Shown here one piece after another: positions 1 to 8,211 of a DNA stretch of 36,380 nucleotides (position 1 is the first letter of the stretch; the number at the start of each line of letters is the position of its first letter). The position numbers and the translations under genes are program-made. A model generated the notes under the pieces. The model saw nothing but the letters and a program-made list of their open reading frames with translations, was not told the origin of the DNA and searched no databases. This DNA comes from Planctomycetia bacterium (GTDB lineage Bacteria > Planctomycetota > Planctomycetia > Pirellulales > Thermoguttaceae). The stretch spans positions 1 to 36,380 of the forward strand of contig JAUNBJ010000025.1 in NCBI GenBank assembly GCA_030535245.1, read 5' to 3'.

Positions 1-55
1 GCCCACCCCTCCGTAGATATTGCCATAATTTATAAGAGGGACGGAACACTAGGGC

Positions 56-73
56 TACAAAGGTTTATTTTCG
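56..73. repeat. Fragment of intergenic repeat, right-end type
   Basis: Eighteen bases here (TACAAAGGTTTATTTTCG) match the right end of the element at 32981-32998 with one difference. The A/B frame and hairpins of the larger copies are not recognisable beside it. It is read as a leftover repeat end upstream of the first operon. Nothing else could be assigned in 1-135. Confidence 0.4.
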
Positions 74-135
74 TGACACAGCACCCGTGTCCCAACAACA
101 CTCATCCGGGGGCTGGTAAATTTCCGTAAAGACGC

Positions 136-141
136 TATACT
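136..141 (+). promoter_or_regulatory. Possible -10 box upstream of the paaK-like operon
   Basis: TATACT lies in an AT-rich patch 57 bases before the chosen start at 199. No convincing -35 hexamer sits 16-18 bases upstream, so this is a weak call. It is listed because the six-gene run that follows needs a promoter and this is the best candidate in the preceding 198 bases. Confidence 0.25.
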
Positions 142-198
142 ATATTTTGTATATGTATGGATTTTTCGCTCACTTTTCCTTTATCAAGGTTCCTTACC

Positions 199-1521
199 AT
201 GACTTCCGCCGCGTCCTTTCCGTTCCATCCCATCAGTGCCCCAGACTACGTTCCGCTCGACAAACTGCGAGAGCTTCAGTCCGACCGATTGGTCCGCATG
301 GTGAAGCGTGTGTACGAAAACGTTCCGTTGTACCGGGAACGAATGCAAAGCAAAGGGGTGAAACCGGAAGATATTCACGACATTACCGACATTTCCAAAC
401 TGCCATTCACCATGAAAGCCGATTTGCGCGACACGTACCCCAACGGGCTTTTCGCATCGCCGCAAAAAGACATTGTTCGTCTGCACGCGTCCAGTGGCAC
501 CACCGGCAAGCCGATTGTGGTCGCCTACACGCAAGACGATCTGAACGTCTGGAAGGAGACCGTGGCGCGGGCTTTGGTCGGGTTTGGGCTGAAAAAAGAG
601 GACATTATCCAGAATTCTTTCGGGTACGGCCTGTTTACGGGCGGGCTGGGGCTGCACGACGGTGTGGAGCGTTTGGGCGCGACGGTAATCCCGGTTTCCG
701 GCGGCAACACGCAGCGGCAGATCATGCTGATGCGGGATTTTCAGGTGACGGCCATTTCCTGCACCCCCAGCTACTTCATCCATTTGATTGATAAAGCGAA
801 GGAACTGGGGTTCGACTTGCGGGAATTTCCACTGAAAACGGGGATTTTCGGCGCCGAGCCATGGACGGACGCCATGCGGAAAAAGATCGAGGAGATGGCG
901 GGGATTCGGGCCTACGATATTTACGGGCTGTCCGAAATTGTCGGGCCGGGCGTGGGGGCACAATGCTGTATGCAGGAGGGGTTGCACCTGTTCGAGGATC
1001 ATTATTATCCGGAAATCATCGATCCGGAAACGTGCGAAGTGCTTCCCGACGGCCAGGAAGGGGAACTGGTGCTGACGACGCTCAGCAAAGACGCCATGCC
1101 GATGCTCCGTTACCGAACGCGTGATTTGACGACCATTGAAAGCACGGCGTGTCCCTGCGGTCGAACGATTCGTCGCATTCGTCGTATTGCGCGTCGGAGC
1201 GACGACATGCTCATCCTGCGTGGGGTCAACGTGTTTCCGTCGCAGATCGAGACGGGAATCTTGCGGGTTCCGGGCACGACGCCGCATTATCAGATTGTGT
1301 TGACGCGGGTGGACGGGCTGGATCAGATTGAGGTTCGTGTGGAAGTCAGTGCCGAGTCGTTGGGCGACACGGTGGCGTCGGTGGAGATTTTCCGGCGGAG
1401 TGTCACCCAGTCGATCGAGAACATTATCGGTTTGCGGGTCAAGGTGACGCTTGTCACGCCGCGGACGTTGGAGCGGAGTGAGGGAAAAATCAAGCGGGTG
1501 ATCGACAATCGAAACGCGTAA
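199..1521 (+). CDS. paaK: Phenylacetate-CoA ligase family AMP-forming enzyme
   Basis: The protein has 440 residues, close to the usual PaaK length (about 437). The family activates an aryl or acyl acid with ATP to the adenylate and then forms the CoA thioester in the cytoplasm. The phosphate-binding loop SSGTTGKP is at residues 98-105, DIYGLSE lies further on, and the C-terminal region has RSDDMLILRGVNVFPSQIE, typical of PaaK. An in-frame ATG at 157 exists, but 199 is preferred because AAGG at 186-189 gives a ribosome site and the extra 14 residues are not family-like. It leads a co-directional run with an 11-base gap to the next gene. No other phenylacetate genes (paaABCDE, paaG/Z) are present, so the true acid substrate is uncertain; a general aryl-CoA ligase role is equally likely. 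Confidence 0.88.
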   Translation: MTSAASFPFHPISAPDYVPLDKLRELQSDRLVRMVKRVYENVPLYRERMQSKGVKPEDIHDITDISKLPFTMKADLRDTYPNGLFASPQKDIVRLHASSGTTGKPIVVAYTQDDLNVWKETVARALVGFGLKKEDIIQNSFGYGLFTGGLGLHDGVERLGATVIPVSGGNTQRQIMLMRDFQVTAISCTPSYFIHLIDKAKELGFDLREFPLKTGIFGAEPWTDAMRKKIEEMAGIRAYDIYGLSEIVGPGVGAQCCMQEGLHLFEDHYYPEIIDPETCEVLPDGQEGELVLTTLSKDAMPMLRYRTRDLTTIESTACPCGRTIRRIRRIARRSDDMLILRGVNVFPSQIETGILRVPGTTPHYQIVLTRVDGLDQIEVRVEVSAESLGDTVASVEIFRRSVTQSIENIIGLRVKVTLVTPRTLERSEGKIKRVIDNRNA

Positions 1522-1532
1522 AGGAACGGCAG

Positions 1533-2363
1533 ATGACACGACGGGCGGTGGTACAGCGATTGCAGGCACTGCGGGTTGCGGGGGTCGAGGAAGTGGATCG
1601 GGCGAAGGCGGAAAAACTGCTTGCGCAACTGTCCGAGTTCGACGCTGCGACGTCGCTTCCGGAAAAGCCGCGTCCGGTGTACCAGCCCCCGAAACCGACG
1701 GTGGAGGAACCTGTGAAGAAGAAAAAACGGGCGGAAGCGTTGCCGATTGTCGTGTCGAACGACGATTTTTCGGAGCTTATCGCCATGGAGGACCGGCACG
1801 CGGCGCTGGCGATTCTGAGGGAAAAGGTCGCACGCTGCACGCGGTGCCTGGAGTTGGTTTCCAGCCGCAAACAAACGGTTTTGGGAACGGGCAACCCGTA
1901 TGCCCGGCTGATGTTTGTAGGGGAGGCTCCCGGTCGGGACGAGGACGAACAGGGGATTCCGTTTGTGGGGCGTGCCGGGCAGCTTCTGACCAAAATGATC
2001 GAGTCGGGGATGAAAATTTCACGGGAGAACGACACGTACATCTGCAACATTTTGCGGTGTCGTCCGCCGGGAAACCGAGCACCGCTTCCCGACGAGGCGG
2101 CAAAGTGCCGGCAATTTTTAGACGCGCAGATCGCGTTGGTGAAACCGGAGTTTATTTGTTGTCTGGGTGCGTCGGCGGCGCAGTTTTTGCTGGACACGAC
2201 GACGACCATCAGCCGGATGCGGGGGCAGAAATATTATTATCATAACGCCACGGTGGTTTGTACGTACCACCCGGCCTACCTGCTTCGCAACCCGGCGCAG
2301 AAGGCGGCCACGTGGCAGGATTTGCAGTTCCTGATGGAGCTGATGGGGCTTGAAAAATCGTAA
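1533..2363 (+). CDS. Family 4 uracil-DNA glycosylase, iron-sulfur type
   Basis: 276 residues. It removes uracil from DNA, the first step of base excision repair. The catalytic motif GEAPG is at residues 130-134, followed by GIPFVGRAGQLL, and the second motif HPAYLL starts at H246. Four cysteines, C102, C105, C176 and C192, have the spacing of the 4Fe-4S ligands in thermophilic family 4 enzymes (C-x2-C, then C-x15-C). Residues 1-90 form a charged, Lys/Pro-rich extension absent from minimal enzymes of about 200 residues; its role is unknown. AAGGAA at 1521-1526 overlaps the previous stop codon and fixes the start. It sits directly before thyX, a sensible pairing because ThyX converts dUMP to dTMP and limits uracil incorporation. 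Confidence 0.93.
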   Translation: MTRRAVVQRLQALRVAGVEEVDRAKAEKLLAQLSEFDAATSLPEKPRPVYQPPKPTVEEPVKKKKRAEALPIVVSNDDFSELIAMEDRHAALAILREKVARCTRCLELVSSRKQTVLGTGNPYARLMFVGEAPGRDEDEQGIPFVGRAGQLLTKMIESGMKISRENDTYICNILRCRPPGNRAPLPDEAAKCRQFLDAQIALVKPEFICCLGASAAQFLLDTTTTISRMRGQKYYYHNATVVCTYHPAYLLRNPAQKAATWQDLQFLMELMGLEKS

Positions 2364-2375
2364 CGAGGAAAAAAG

Positions 2376-3263
2376 ATGTCGGATAAGGTTTTGGCGGCCG
2401 AAGCGCTGCGTTGGAAAAAATTTCCGGTACTCAACGACGGTTTTGTCTGTCTGGTAGACTGCATGGGGGACGACAGTGCGATCACGCAGGCGGCCCGCGT
2501 CAGTTATGGTGAGGGAACGCGGCAGATTTCCGATGATCGAACGTTGATACGGTATCTTTTGCGGCACCGGCATACGACGCCGTTTGAAATGGCGGTGGTG
2601 AAGTTTCTGGTTCGCGTCCCGATGGACACGTGGCGGCAGTGGATTCGTCACCGTACGGCGTCGGTCAACGAGTACAGCACGCGTTACTCGATTGCTATCG
2701 ACAGTATGCAGGCGACGCCGGAGGATGGCTGGCGTTTTCAGGCGACGGACAATCGGCAGGGGAGTTGTGGTTTTTGCAGTGCGGCGGCGGGGCGTGAATT
2801 GACCCAGAGCGAAGCGAAATTCCACCAGGCGGCTCGCGATTTGTACCAGCAGCGTCTGGATGCGGGGATTGCGCGGGAGCAGGCACGGAAGGATTTGCCC
2901 CTTTCGACGTACACCGAGGCGTACTGGAAGATGGATTTGCACAACCTGCTGCATTTTCTCATGCTTCGGATGGAGTCGCACGCGCAGGTGGAAATTCGGG
3001 AATACGCGACGGTTATCGGCGAGCAGATTTTGCGTCCGCTGTTTCCCCTGACGTGGGAGGCGTTTCAGGACTATATTCTGGAAGCGACGACGTTGACGCG
3101 GTTGGATCGGGATGTGATTCGGCGGCTGGCGGCGTCGGGGAACGTTCCGGCGACGGAGGAACAGTTTTGGGCGGTTCAGGACGACACGTGGAAAGCGATG
3201 AAACGGTGTCGTGAACGGGACGAATGCCTGGAAAAAATGCGGCTTTTAGGGCTGGTGAAGTAA
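2376..3263 (+). CDS. thyX: Flavin-dependent thymidylate synthase ThyX
   Basis: 295 residues. ThyX methylates dUMP to dTMP using methylenetetrahydrofolate as carbon donor and reduced FAD/NADPH, releasing tetrahydrofolate. The signature RHR-x7-S is present as RHRTASVNEYS at residues 91-101. An earlier RHRHTTPFE (63-71) and the C-terminal EYATVIGEQ also fit the family. The chain is longer than the roughly 220-250 residues of many ThyX proteins because of a loop after residue 110 and a C-terminal tail. The start at 2376 follows GAGGAAAAAAG in the 12-base gap after the glycosylase gene, so the two are probably co-translated. No ThyA is seen in the window. Confidence 0.95.
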   Translation: MSDKVLAAEALRWKKFPVLNDGFVCLVDCMGDDSAITQAARVSYGEGTRQISDDRTLIRYLLRHRHTTPFEMAVVKFLVRVPMDTWRQWIRHRTASVNEYSTRYSIAIDSMQATPEDGWRFQATDNRQGSCGFCSAAAGRELTQSEAKFHQAARDLYQQRLDAGIAREQARKDLPLSTYTEAYWKMDLHNLLHFLMLRMESHAQVEIREYATVIGEQILRPLFPLTWEAFQDYILEATTLTRLDRDVIRRLAASGNVPATEEQFWAVQDDTWKAMKRCRERDECLEKMRLLGLVK

Positions 3264-3301
3264 AACGGGCGTATTTTTTAATTTTTAAGAAAGACACGAA
3301 C

Positions 3302-5011
3302 ATGATTCTCAACACGCTGGAAACCCTTTTCCGACCGATTCTGGAAAAATATACCGACCATCCTGAAAAATTTTTCGGCATGATTACCCGCTGCAACGAT
3401 CCCAAATTTGGCGACTATCAGGCCAATTTTGCCATGGGGCTGGCCAAGTCGCTGGGAAAGAAACCGCGAGACGTGGCGGCGGAGCTGCGGGATGCCGTGA
3501 TGGAAAACGCCGTGGCCAGAGAGATGTTCGAGAAGATCGACATTGCGGGGCCAGGGTTTTTGAACCTGACGTTTTCGGAAACGTGGCTGAAAAAGATGCT
3601 CCTGACGGCAGCCGCAGACGGACGCCTGGGGATTCCGATGGCGGAAAAACCGCAAACGATCGTGCTGGATTATTCTTCGCCGAACGTGGCCAAACCGATG
3701 CACGTCGGGCACATTCGTTCGACGGTGATTGGCAATTCGCTGTATCGAATTTTAAAATTCCTCGGCCACCGGGTGATCGGCGACAACCATCTGGGGGATT
3801 GGGGAACGCAGTTTGGAATGATTCTGTGGGGTTGGAAGCATTTTCGCGACGAAGCGGCGTTTGCCGAAAAGCCGGTGGAGGAACTGACGCGGCTGTACCG
3901 TCTGGCCCGGCAGAAGATGGACGAGAACGAGGCGATTGCCGACGAATGCCGGCGTGAGACGGAAAAGCTGCACTCTGGCGACGCGGAAAATCGGGCGTTG
4001 TGGAGCCGATTCATGCCGTTTTGTCTGGACGAAATCGACCGGGTGTATCGTCGGCTGGACGTGACGTTCGACGAAACGTTGGGCGAGAGTTTTTACAACG
4101 ACCGGCTCCCTCAGGTTGTCGAAATCCTTCAGGAAAAGGGGCTGATTACGGAAAGCGACGGGGCCAAATGTGTATTTTTACCAGGCAGGGAAGCGCCGAT
4201 GATCGTTCAGAAAAGCGACGGAGCGTACCTGTACGCCACCACCGACCTGGCGACGGTGATGTATCGGATGGAGCAATTTCATCCCGACGCAATCCTTTAC
4301 ATTGTCGACCACCGGCAGAGCGAGCATTTCGAGATGTTTTTTGAAACGGCCCGAAAACTGGGCTACGAGCAGGTCGATTTGCGGCACGTCAAGTTCGGCA
4401 CGGTTTTGGGGGAGGATCGCCGTCCGTTCAAAACCCGCAGCGGCGACACGGTAGGCCTGGAAGGGTTACTCGACGAAGCGGTGGAGCGGGCCAAAAAGAT
4501 TCTGGTCGAAAACGGAACCGAAACCGACGTGGACGAAACCGCCAGCCGTATCGGGATTGCCGCCCTCAAGTATGCCGACCTTTCGCAGAACCGGGACAGC
4601 GACTACATTTTTTCCTACGACAAAATGCTCGCCATGAACGGCAACACGGCGACGTACATGCAGTACGCGTATGCCCGTGTGTGCAGCATTTTCACGAAGG
4701 CCAACGACGGCAAGCGTCCGGAGTGCGGCCCCATCGATTGGACGCACCCTTCGGAACGGGCGTTAGCGATGGAGCTTCTGCGATTCGACGACGCGCTGGC
4801 CGCCGTGGTGAAAGATTACCGTCCGAACTTTTTGTCCAACTATTTATACGATTTGGCCAACCGGTACAGCGTGTTTTTCGAGAACTGTTCCGTACTGCGG
4901 GCCGAGTCCGAGGAAATCCGCCGTTCCCGCCTCCGCCTGTGCGACCTGACCGCCCGGACGCTCCAAAAGGGGTTGGAACTGCTGGGCATTCAGGTGGTTT
5001 CCCGAATGTAA
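3302..5011 (+). CDS. argS: Arginyl-tRNA synthetase
   Basis: 569 residues. This class I aminoacyl-tRNA synthetase charges tRNA-Arg. The N-terminal additional domain occupies about residues 1-110. The HIGH motif is HVGH at 134-137 within SSPNVAKPMHVGHIRST, and GDNHLGDWGTQFG follows at 160-172. The KMSKS-like loop is the degenerate FKTRSG form common in this enzyme. The C-terminal DALR anticodon-binding domain ends in ELLGIQVVSRM, a typical ArgS terminus. An upstream in-frame ATG at 3224 would add 26 residues overlapping thyX; 3302 gives the normal N-terminus MILNTLETLF. The gap to thyX is 38 bases. Confidence 0.96.
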   Translation: MILNTLETLFRPILEKYTDHPEKFFGMITRCNDPKFGDYQANFAMGLAKSLGKKPRDVAAELRDAVMENAVAREMFEKIDIAGPGFLNLTFSETWLKKMLLTAAADGRLGIPMAEKPQTIVLDYSSPNVAKPMHVGHIRSTVIGNSLYRILKFLGHRVIGDNHLGDWGTQFGMILWGWKHFRDEAAFAEKPVEELTRLYRLARQKMDENEAIADECRRETEKLHSGDAENRALWSRFMPFCLDEIDRVYRRLDVTFDETLGESFYNDRLPQVVEILQEKGLITESDGAKCVFLPGREAPMIVQKSDGAYLYATTDLATVMYRMEQFHPDAILYIVDHRQSEHFEMFFETARKLGYEQVDLRHVKFGTVLGEDRRPFKTRSGDTVGLEGLLDEAVERAKKILVENGTETDVDETASRIGIAALKYADLSQNRDSDYIFSYDKMLAMNGNTATYMQYAYARVCSIFTKANDGKRPECGPIDWTHPSERALAMELLRFDDALAAVVKDYRPNFLSNYLYDLANRYSVFFENCSVLRAESEEIRRSRLRLCDLTARTLQKGLELLGIQVVSRM

Positions 5012-5035
5012 TCGAAGCGAGCGGGAATCGGTTTG

Positions 5036-5443
5036 ATGGAAACATTCGCACCTTTACCCTCCCTGCCAGCGTCGGGTGTGTTCGTCCTTTTGCAGCACGA
5101 AACCTCCGACGGCGTTCATTGGGACCTGATTCTGGACGTGGAAGGCGCAAAACGGCTGCCGACGTGGCGGTTTTCCGTTCCTCCCAACGTTCCGGGGGCC
5201 GACGCGACGTGTCGGAGAAATTTTGACCATCGCCGGATGTATTTGACCTACTCCGGCCCGGTTCACGGAGATCGAGGGTACGTCGTGCCGTGGGCCACTG
5301 GCACGTACCAATGTATTGAAAAGACCGACAGGTTCTGGAAGGTGGAGCTGGTCGGTTCCTTTCCCAACCCCATTTTATCATCAGACACATCATGCAGACA
5401 GAATACGACGTTATCGTTATTGGTTCCGGCCTTGGAGGAATGA
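5036..5443 (+). CDS. Stand-alone LigD-type DNA 3'-phosphoesterase domain protein
   Basis: 135 residues. It resembles the N-terminal phosphoesterase domain of bacterial LigD, which trims 3' phosphate or ribonucleotide ends before non-homologous end joining. The catalytic layout is visible: H21 (in LLQHETSDG), H28-x-D30 (HWD) and H65 (DHRRMYL), matching the H, HxD and DH positions of the LigD domain. [18 protein letters not shown] fits the following strands. The last 25 residues do not look like the domain and lie partly over the next gene (52-base overlap), so the usual final strand may be lost or replaced. A TTG at 5033 directly precedes the chosen ATG. No ligase, polymerase or Ku gene is nearby. 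Single-domain versions are known in planctomycetes; their function is not established here. Confidence 0.7.
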   Translation: METFAPLPSLPASGVFVLLQHETSDGVHWDLILDVEGAKRLPTWRFSVPPNVPGADATCRRNFDHRRMYLTYSGPVHGDRGYVVPWATGTYQCIEKTDRFWKVELVGSFPNPILSSDTSCRQNTTLSLLVPALEE

Positions 5444-6786
5444 CTGCCGCCAATCTTTTGGCTCGCAACGGGCTTCGCGTCCTTTTGTGTGAGCACCACC
5501 ACAAACTCGGCGGGCTGGCCACATGGTTTCATCGCAGGGGAGGGGCGGTGTTCGACGTTTCCCTGCATGGTTTCCCGGTCGGCATGATTAAAAGCTGCCG
5601 TCGTTACTGGACGCGTGAAATTGCCGATTCCATCGTTCAACTGAAGGACATTCGGTTTGACAACCCGATGTTTCAGATTCAGACGACGTTCAATCGCGAG
5701 GACTTCACCAAGCTTTTAATCGAGCGTTTTGGGATTGCTCCGGAGACGGTCGAGGCGTTTTTCGACAAGGCCCGAAGCATGACGTTTGTCGACGACCAAA
5801 GTTTGAAAACGCGAGACCTGTTCGAGCAGTTTTTTCCCGGTCGCGACGACGTGGTGCGGCTGTTGATGGAACCGATCACCTACGCCAACGGTTCTACGCT
5901 GGACGAACCGGCGATCACCTACGGAATCGTGTTTTCCAACTTCATGTCGAAGGGGGTGTTCACGTTCGTTGGCGGTACCGAAAAACTGATCGGGCTGATG
6001 AAGGCGGAGATGGAGAAAAACGGCGTGGATATCGCTTTGAACTGCCGCATCGACCGCATCGACGTGGAAAAGGGCCGGGTGGCCGGGGTCGTCGCAAACG
6101 GGCAGCACGTTCGGGCCAAGTCGGTTCTTTCCAACGGCAACCTGAAAAGCACCCTTTTCAAAATGGTCGGCGAGGAGCATTTCTCCAAACCGTTCCTCGA
6201 CGAGGCGCGGGCCGTTCGGCTGAACAACTCCAGCTGCCAGGTTTATCTTTCCATTCGTGAGGGGGAAACCATCGACGAATCGGCCTGCGGCGACCTGCTG
6301 TTCACTTCCACCGCTCCGAAATTCGACACGAAAATGCTACTCAGCCGTGACATCACGAGCCGGACGTATTCGTTTTACTACCCCCGCACGCGGCCCGGAA
6401 GCAATCGGTACTCGGTCGTCTCCAGCACCAACGCCAACTACGACGACTGGGCCGGTCTTTCCCCCGAAGCGTACGAGGCGTCGAAGAAAGACCTGATTGA
6501 GGATACCCTCCGGGCCATTTCCAAATACATCCCCGACATCCGGGACAAGGTGGATTGGGTGGAGGCTGCCACGCCCCGTACGTTTGAACGCTACACCCTG
6601 CACGAAGGGGGGGCCAGTTTCGGCACGAAGTTCGAGGGGCTGGCCATCAGTCGGCGGCTTCCAGAGGAAATCCCCGGACTGTTCCATGCCGGAAGCGTCG
6701 GTATCATCATGAGCGGCTGGCTGGGTGCGGTGAATTACGGCGTCATTGTTGCCAACGAAGTGGATGCCTTCGTGCGGAGTCGATGA
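5392..6786 (+). CDS. FAD-dependent oxidoreductase, phytoene desaturase (CrtI)-like
   Basis: 464 residues. The N-terminal dinucleotide-binding fold is clear: [17 protein letters not shown], with the glycine motif at 11-16 and an acidic residue E34 at the end of the second strand ([11 protein letters not shown]). The C-terminal FAD contact is the stretch [22 protein letters not shown], quoted here in parts: GLFHAGSVG then [10 protein letters not shown]. The family includes carotenoid and squalene desaturases and isomerases that remove hydrogens from isoprenoid chains. No phytoene or squalene synthase lies in the window, so the substrate is unassigned. No Shine-Dalgarno sequence precedes the ATG at 5392, and the start lies inside the previous frame, so translational coupling is likely. 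The 3' end overlaps the convergent glycerate kinase gene by 44 bases. Confidence 0.8.
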   Translation: MQTEYDVIVIGSGLGGMTAANLLARNGLRVLLCEHHHKLGGLATWFHRRGGAVFDVSLHGFPVGMIKSCRRYWTREIADSIVQLKDIRFDNPMFQIQTTFNREDFTKLLIERFGIAPETVEAFFDKARSMTFVDDQSLKTRDLFEQFFPGRDDVVRLLMEPITYANGSTLDEPAITYGIVFSNFMSKGVFTFVGGTEKLIGLMKAEMEKNGVDIALNCRIDRIDVEKGRVAGVVANGQHVRAKSVLSNGNLKSTLFKMVGEEHFSKPFLDEARAVRLNNSSCQVYLSIREGETIDESACGDLLFTSTAPKFDTKMLLSRDITSRTYSFYYPRTRPGSNRYSVVSSTNANYDDWAGLSPEAYEASKKDLIEDTLRAISKYIPDIRDKVDWVEAATPRTFERYTLHEGGASFGTKFEGLAISRRLPEEIPGLFHAGSVGIIMSGWLGAVNYGVIVANEVDAFVRSR

Positions 6787-7894
6787 ATCGCATCAGATTC
6801 TCCATGACGGCGTCCAAATCCTCGCGGCAGGTGCGTTGTGCTTCGGAAAATGGCACGGCCCGGCGGTTGGTGCTGAACACGGCGGTAATTCCTTCCGCAT
6901 ATACCGCCGAAACGTCCCCTTCCACATCCCCCACTATGGCGACGACCGGAACGCCAAACGGACGCACCCGTCGCGACACCCCCAGCACCACCTTGCCGCG
7001 AAGGCTTTGCGTGTCGAGCCTCCCTTCGCCCGTAAAAACCATGTCGGTATCTTTCAAAAGCGTTTCGAGCGACACGGCGTCGAGCACGGCGTCAATTCCC
7101 ATCTGAAGCCGGGAACCCCAAAACGCCGCCATGCCGCCCCCCATTCCCCCGGCCGCCCCCGCTCCGGGGAGTTTTGAAATAGCGATCCCCATTTTCTGAA
7201 GCGTGTGGGAAAGATGTTGCAGTCCCGCGTCCAGGCGTGCCACCATCGCCGCGTCGGCTCCCTTTTGCGGCGCAAAGACGAAGGCCGCCCCCTCCGGGCC
7301 AAAGAGCGGATTGTCAATGTCGCACATCGTGACGATTTCCACACCGTCCAGAAGGGGATTTCGGGCAGAAACGTCGATGGCCGCCACCTCGGTAAGCGTA
7401 CCGCCGGTCGGAAGAAACGCTTTCCCCGACGCGTCGTAAAAACGGACGCCACATGCCGCCGCCGCACCACATCCACCATCGTTCGTGCAGCTTCCGCCCA
7501 GCCCCAGAATGATTTTGCGTGCTCCCCGCGACGCCGCCTCCAAAAGCAGTTCACCAACCCCGTAGGTCGTGGTTTTTTCCGGGTTTTTCATCCCCTCCAC
7601 CTGCGGCAACCCGGCACACGCTGCCATTTCCACCACGGCCGTACCGTTGGCAAGCCACCCATAAAACGCCGGGATTTTCTCCCCAAACGGACCGGAAACC
7701 TCCACGAACCTTTTCTCACCACCCAATGCCGCCAGAAACGCGTCCACCGTCCCCTCGCCACCGTCTGCCACCGGGACGCTCCGCACCCCTGCCTGGGGAT
7801 AAACCCGACGAATCCCCCGTTCCATTCGTTCGCAAACTTCCCCCGACGACATCGAACCTTTGAACGAATCGGGAATCAACAGGAAATTCGGCAT
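6743..7894 (-). CDS. Glycerate kinase, GlxK/GarK type
   Basis: 383 residues. Enzymes of this family phosphorylate D-glycerate, usually to 2-phosphoglycerate, with ATP in the cytoplasm, and feed C2/C3 acids into glycolysis. Family motifs are PDSFKGS at residues 8-14, ADGGEGT at 43-49, [13 protein letters not shown] in the middle and [13 protein letters not shown] near the C-terminus. The start at ATG 7894 is preferred over a GTG at 7909 because the mature motif begins [14 protein letters not shown] and AGG sits about 8 bases upstream. It lies downstream of the DUF4912 gene on the same strand but is separated from it by about 300 bases of repeat element, so it may have its own promoter. Confidence 0.93.
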   Translation of the reverse strand: MPNFLLIPDSFKGSMSSGEVCERMERGIRRVYPQAGVRSVPVADGGEGTVDAFLAALGGEKRFVEVSGPFGEKIPAFYGWLANGTAVVEMAACAGLPQVEGMKNPEKTTTYGVGELLLEAASRGARKIILGLGGSCTNDGGCGAAAACGVRFYDASGKAFLPTGGTLTEVAAIDVSARNPLLDGVEIVTMCDIDNPLFGPEGAAFVFAPQKGADAAMVARLDAGLQHLSHTLQKMGIAISKLPGAGAAGGMGGGMAAFWGSRLQMGIDAVLDAVSLETLLKDTDMVFTGEGRLDTQSLRGKVVLGVSRRVRPFGVPVVAIVGDVEGDVSAVYAEGITAVFSTNRRAVPFSEAQRTCREDLDAVMENLMRFIDSARRHPLRWQQ

Positions 7895-8005
7895 TTTCAG
7901 ACCTGGCACTGTACAAAAAAGAAAAATAAAAAAATAAATATTAATAATAGCGAACGTAGTGAGCGTAGTAAAAGTTTTTTGAAGCCCGGTACGACCGGGA
8001 GCGAC

Positions 8006-8065
8006 TACGGCTACCGCCGGTTGCTACATCACCGGGAGGCAGGCGCTAACGCTTCTGGCCTCCCT
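8006..8065 (+). repeat. 60-nt hairpin module C, tandem copy 1
   Basis: This unit is 59/60 identical by eye to 8089-8148 (A at 8013 against G at 8096). It contains a strong stem, GGGAGGC pairing with GCCTCCC, enclosing an inner GCG-CTAA-CGC hairpin. A third full copy lies at 36298-36357 and inverted fragments flank the second element. Confidence 0.85.
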
Positions 8066-8088
8066 GCCCCGGGTGCGGGGCGGCACAT

Positions 8089-8148
8089 TACGGCTGCCGC
8101 CGGTTGCTACATCACCGGGAGGCAGGCGCTAACGCTTCTGGCCTCCCT
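8089..8148 (+). repeat. 60-nt hairpin module C, tandem copy 2
   Basis: Second tandem copy, one base different from 8006-8065. The 23-base spacer 8066-8088 includes GGGTGCGGGGCGGCACA, and a matching GGGTGCGGCCGGCACA precedes the copy at 36298. The spacer therefore belongs to the repeat, giving a unit of about 80 bases. Confidence 0.85.
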
Positions 8149-8211
8149 TATTCTATCACGCTTCCTCCCCAGACCCCACCTCCCAAAACTTTTTACTATG
8201 TTTACAAGGGA

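Larger units (their letters stand above)
7914..8207. repeat. Mosaic intergenic repeat element, copy 1
   Basis: This fills nearly all of the 317-base gap between the glycerate kinase and DUF4912 genes. Its left part (7914-7984) matches 32760-32824, including GCGAACGTAGTGAGCG and AAAGTTTTTTGAAG. Its right part (8162-8207) is identical over 46 bases to 32940-32985. Between these the core is unrelated to the second copy and holds two tandem 60-nt modules. The inner edges form imperfect terminal inverted repeats: TAGTAAAAGTTTTTTG at 7966-7981 against the complement of 8183-8198. No open reading frame with coding character was seen. It is most likely a non-autonomous, MITE-like element or a structured RNA locus. 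Confidence 0.75.

Noticed and set aside
184..1569. 461-codon minus-strand open frame opposite paaK
   Set aside because: It mirrors the codon pattern of the strongly supported ligase gene and has no family motifs or ribosome site.
8006..8148. CRISPR-like array
   Set aside because: Only two units with a spacer that itself belongs to the repeat, and no cas gene nearby.
8006..8148. Integron attC sites
   Set aside because: The hairpins lack a proper RYYYAAC/GTTRRRY pair, and there is no cassette gene or integrase.
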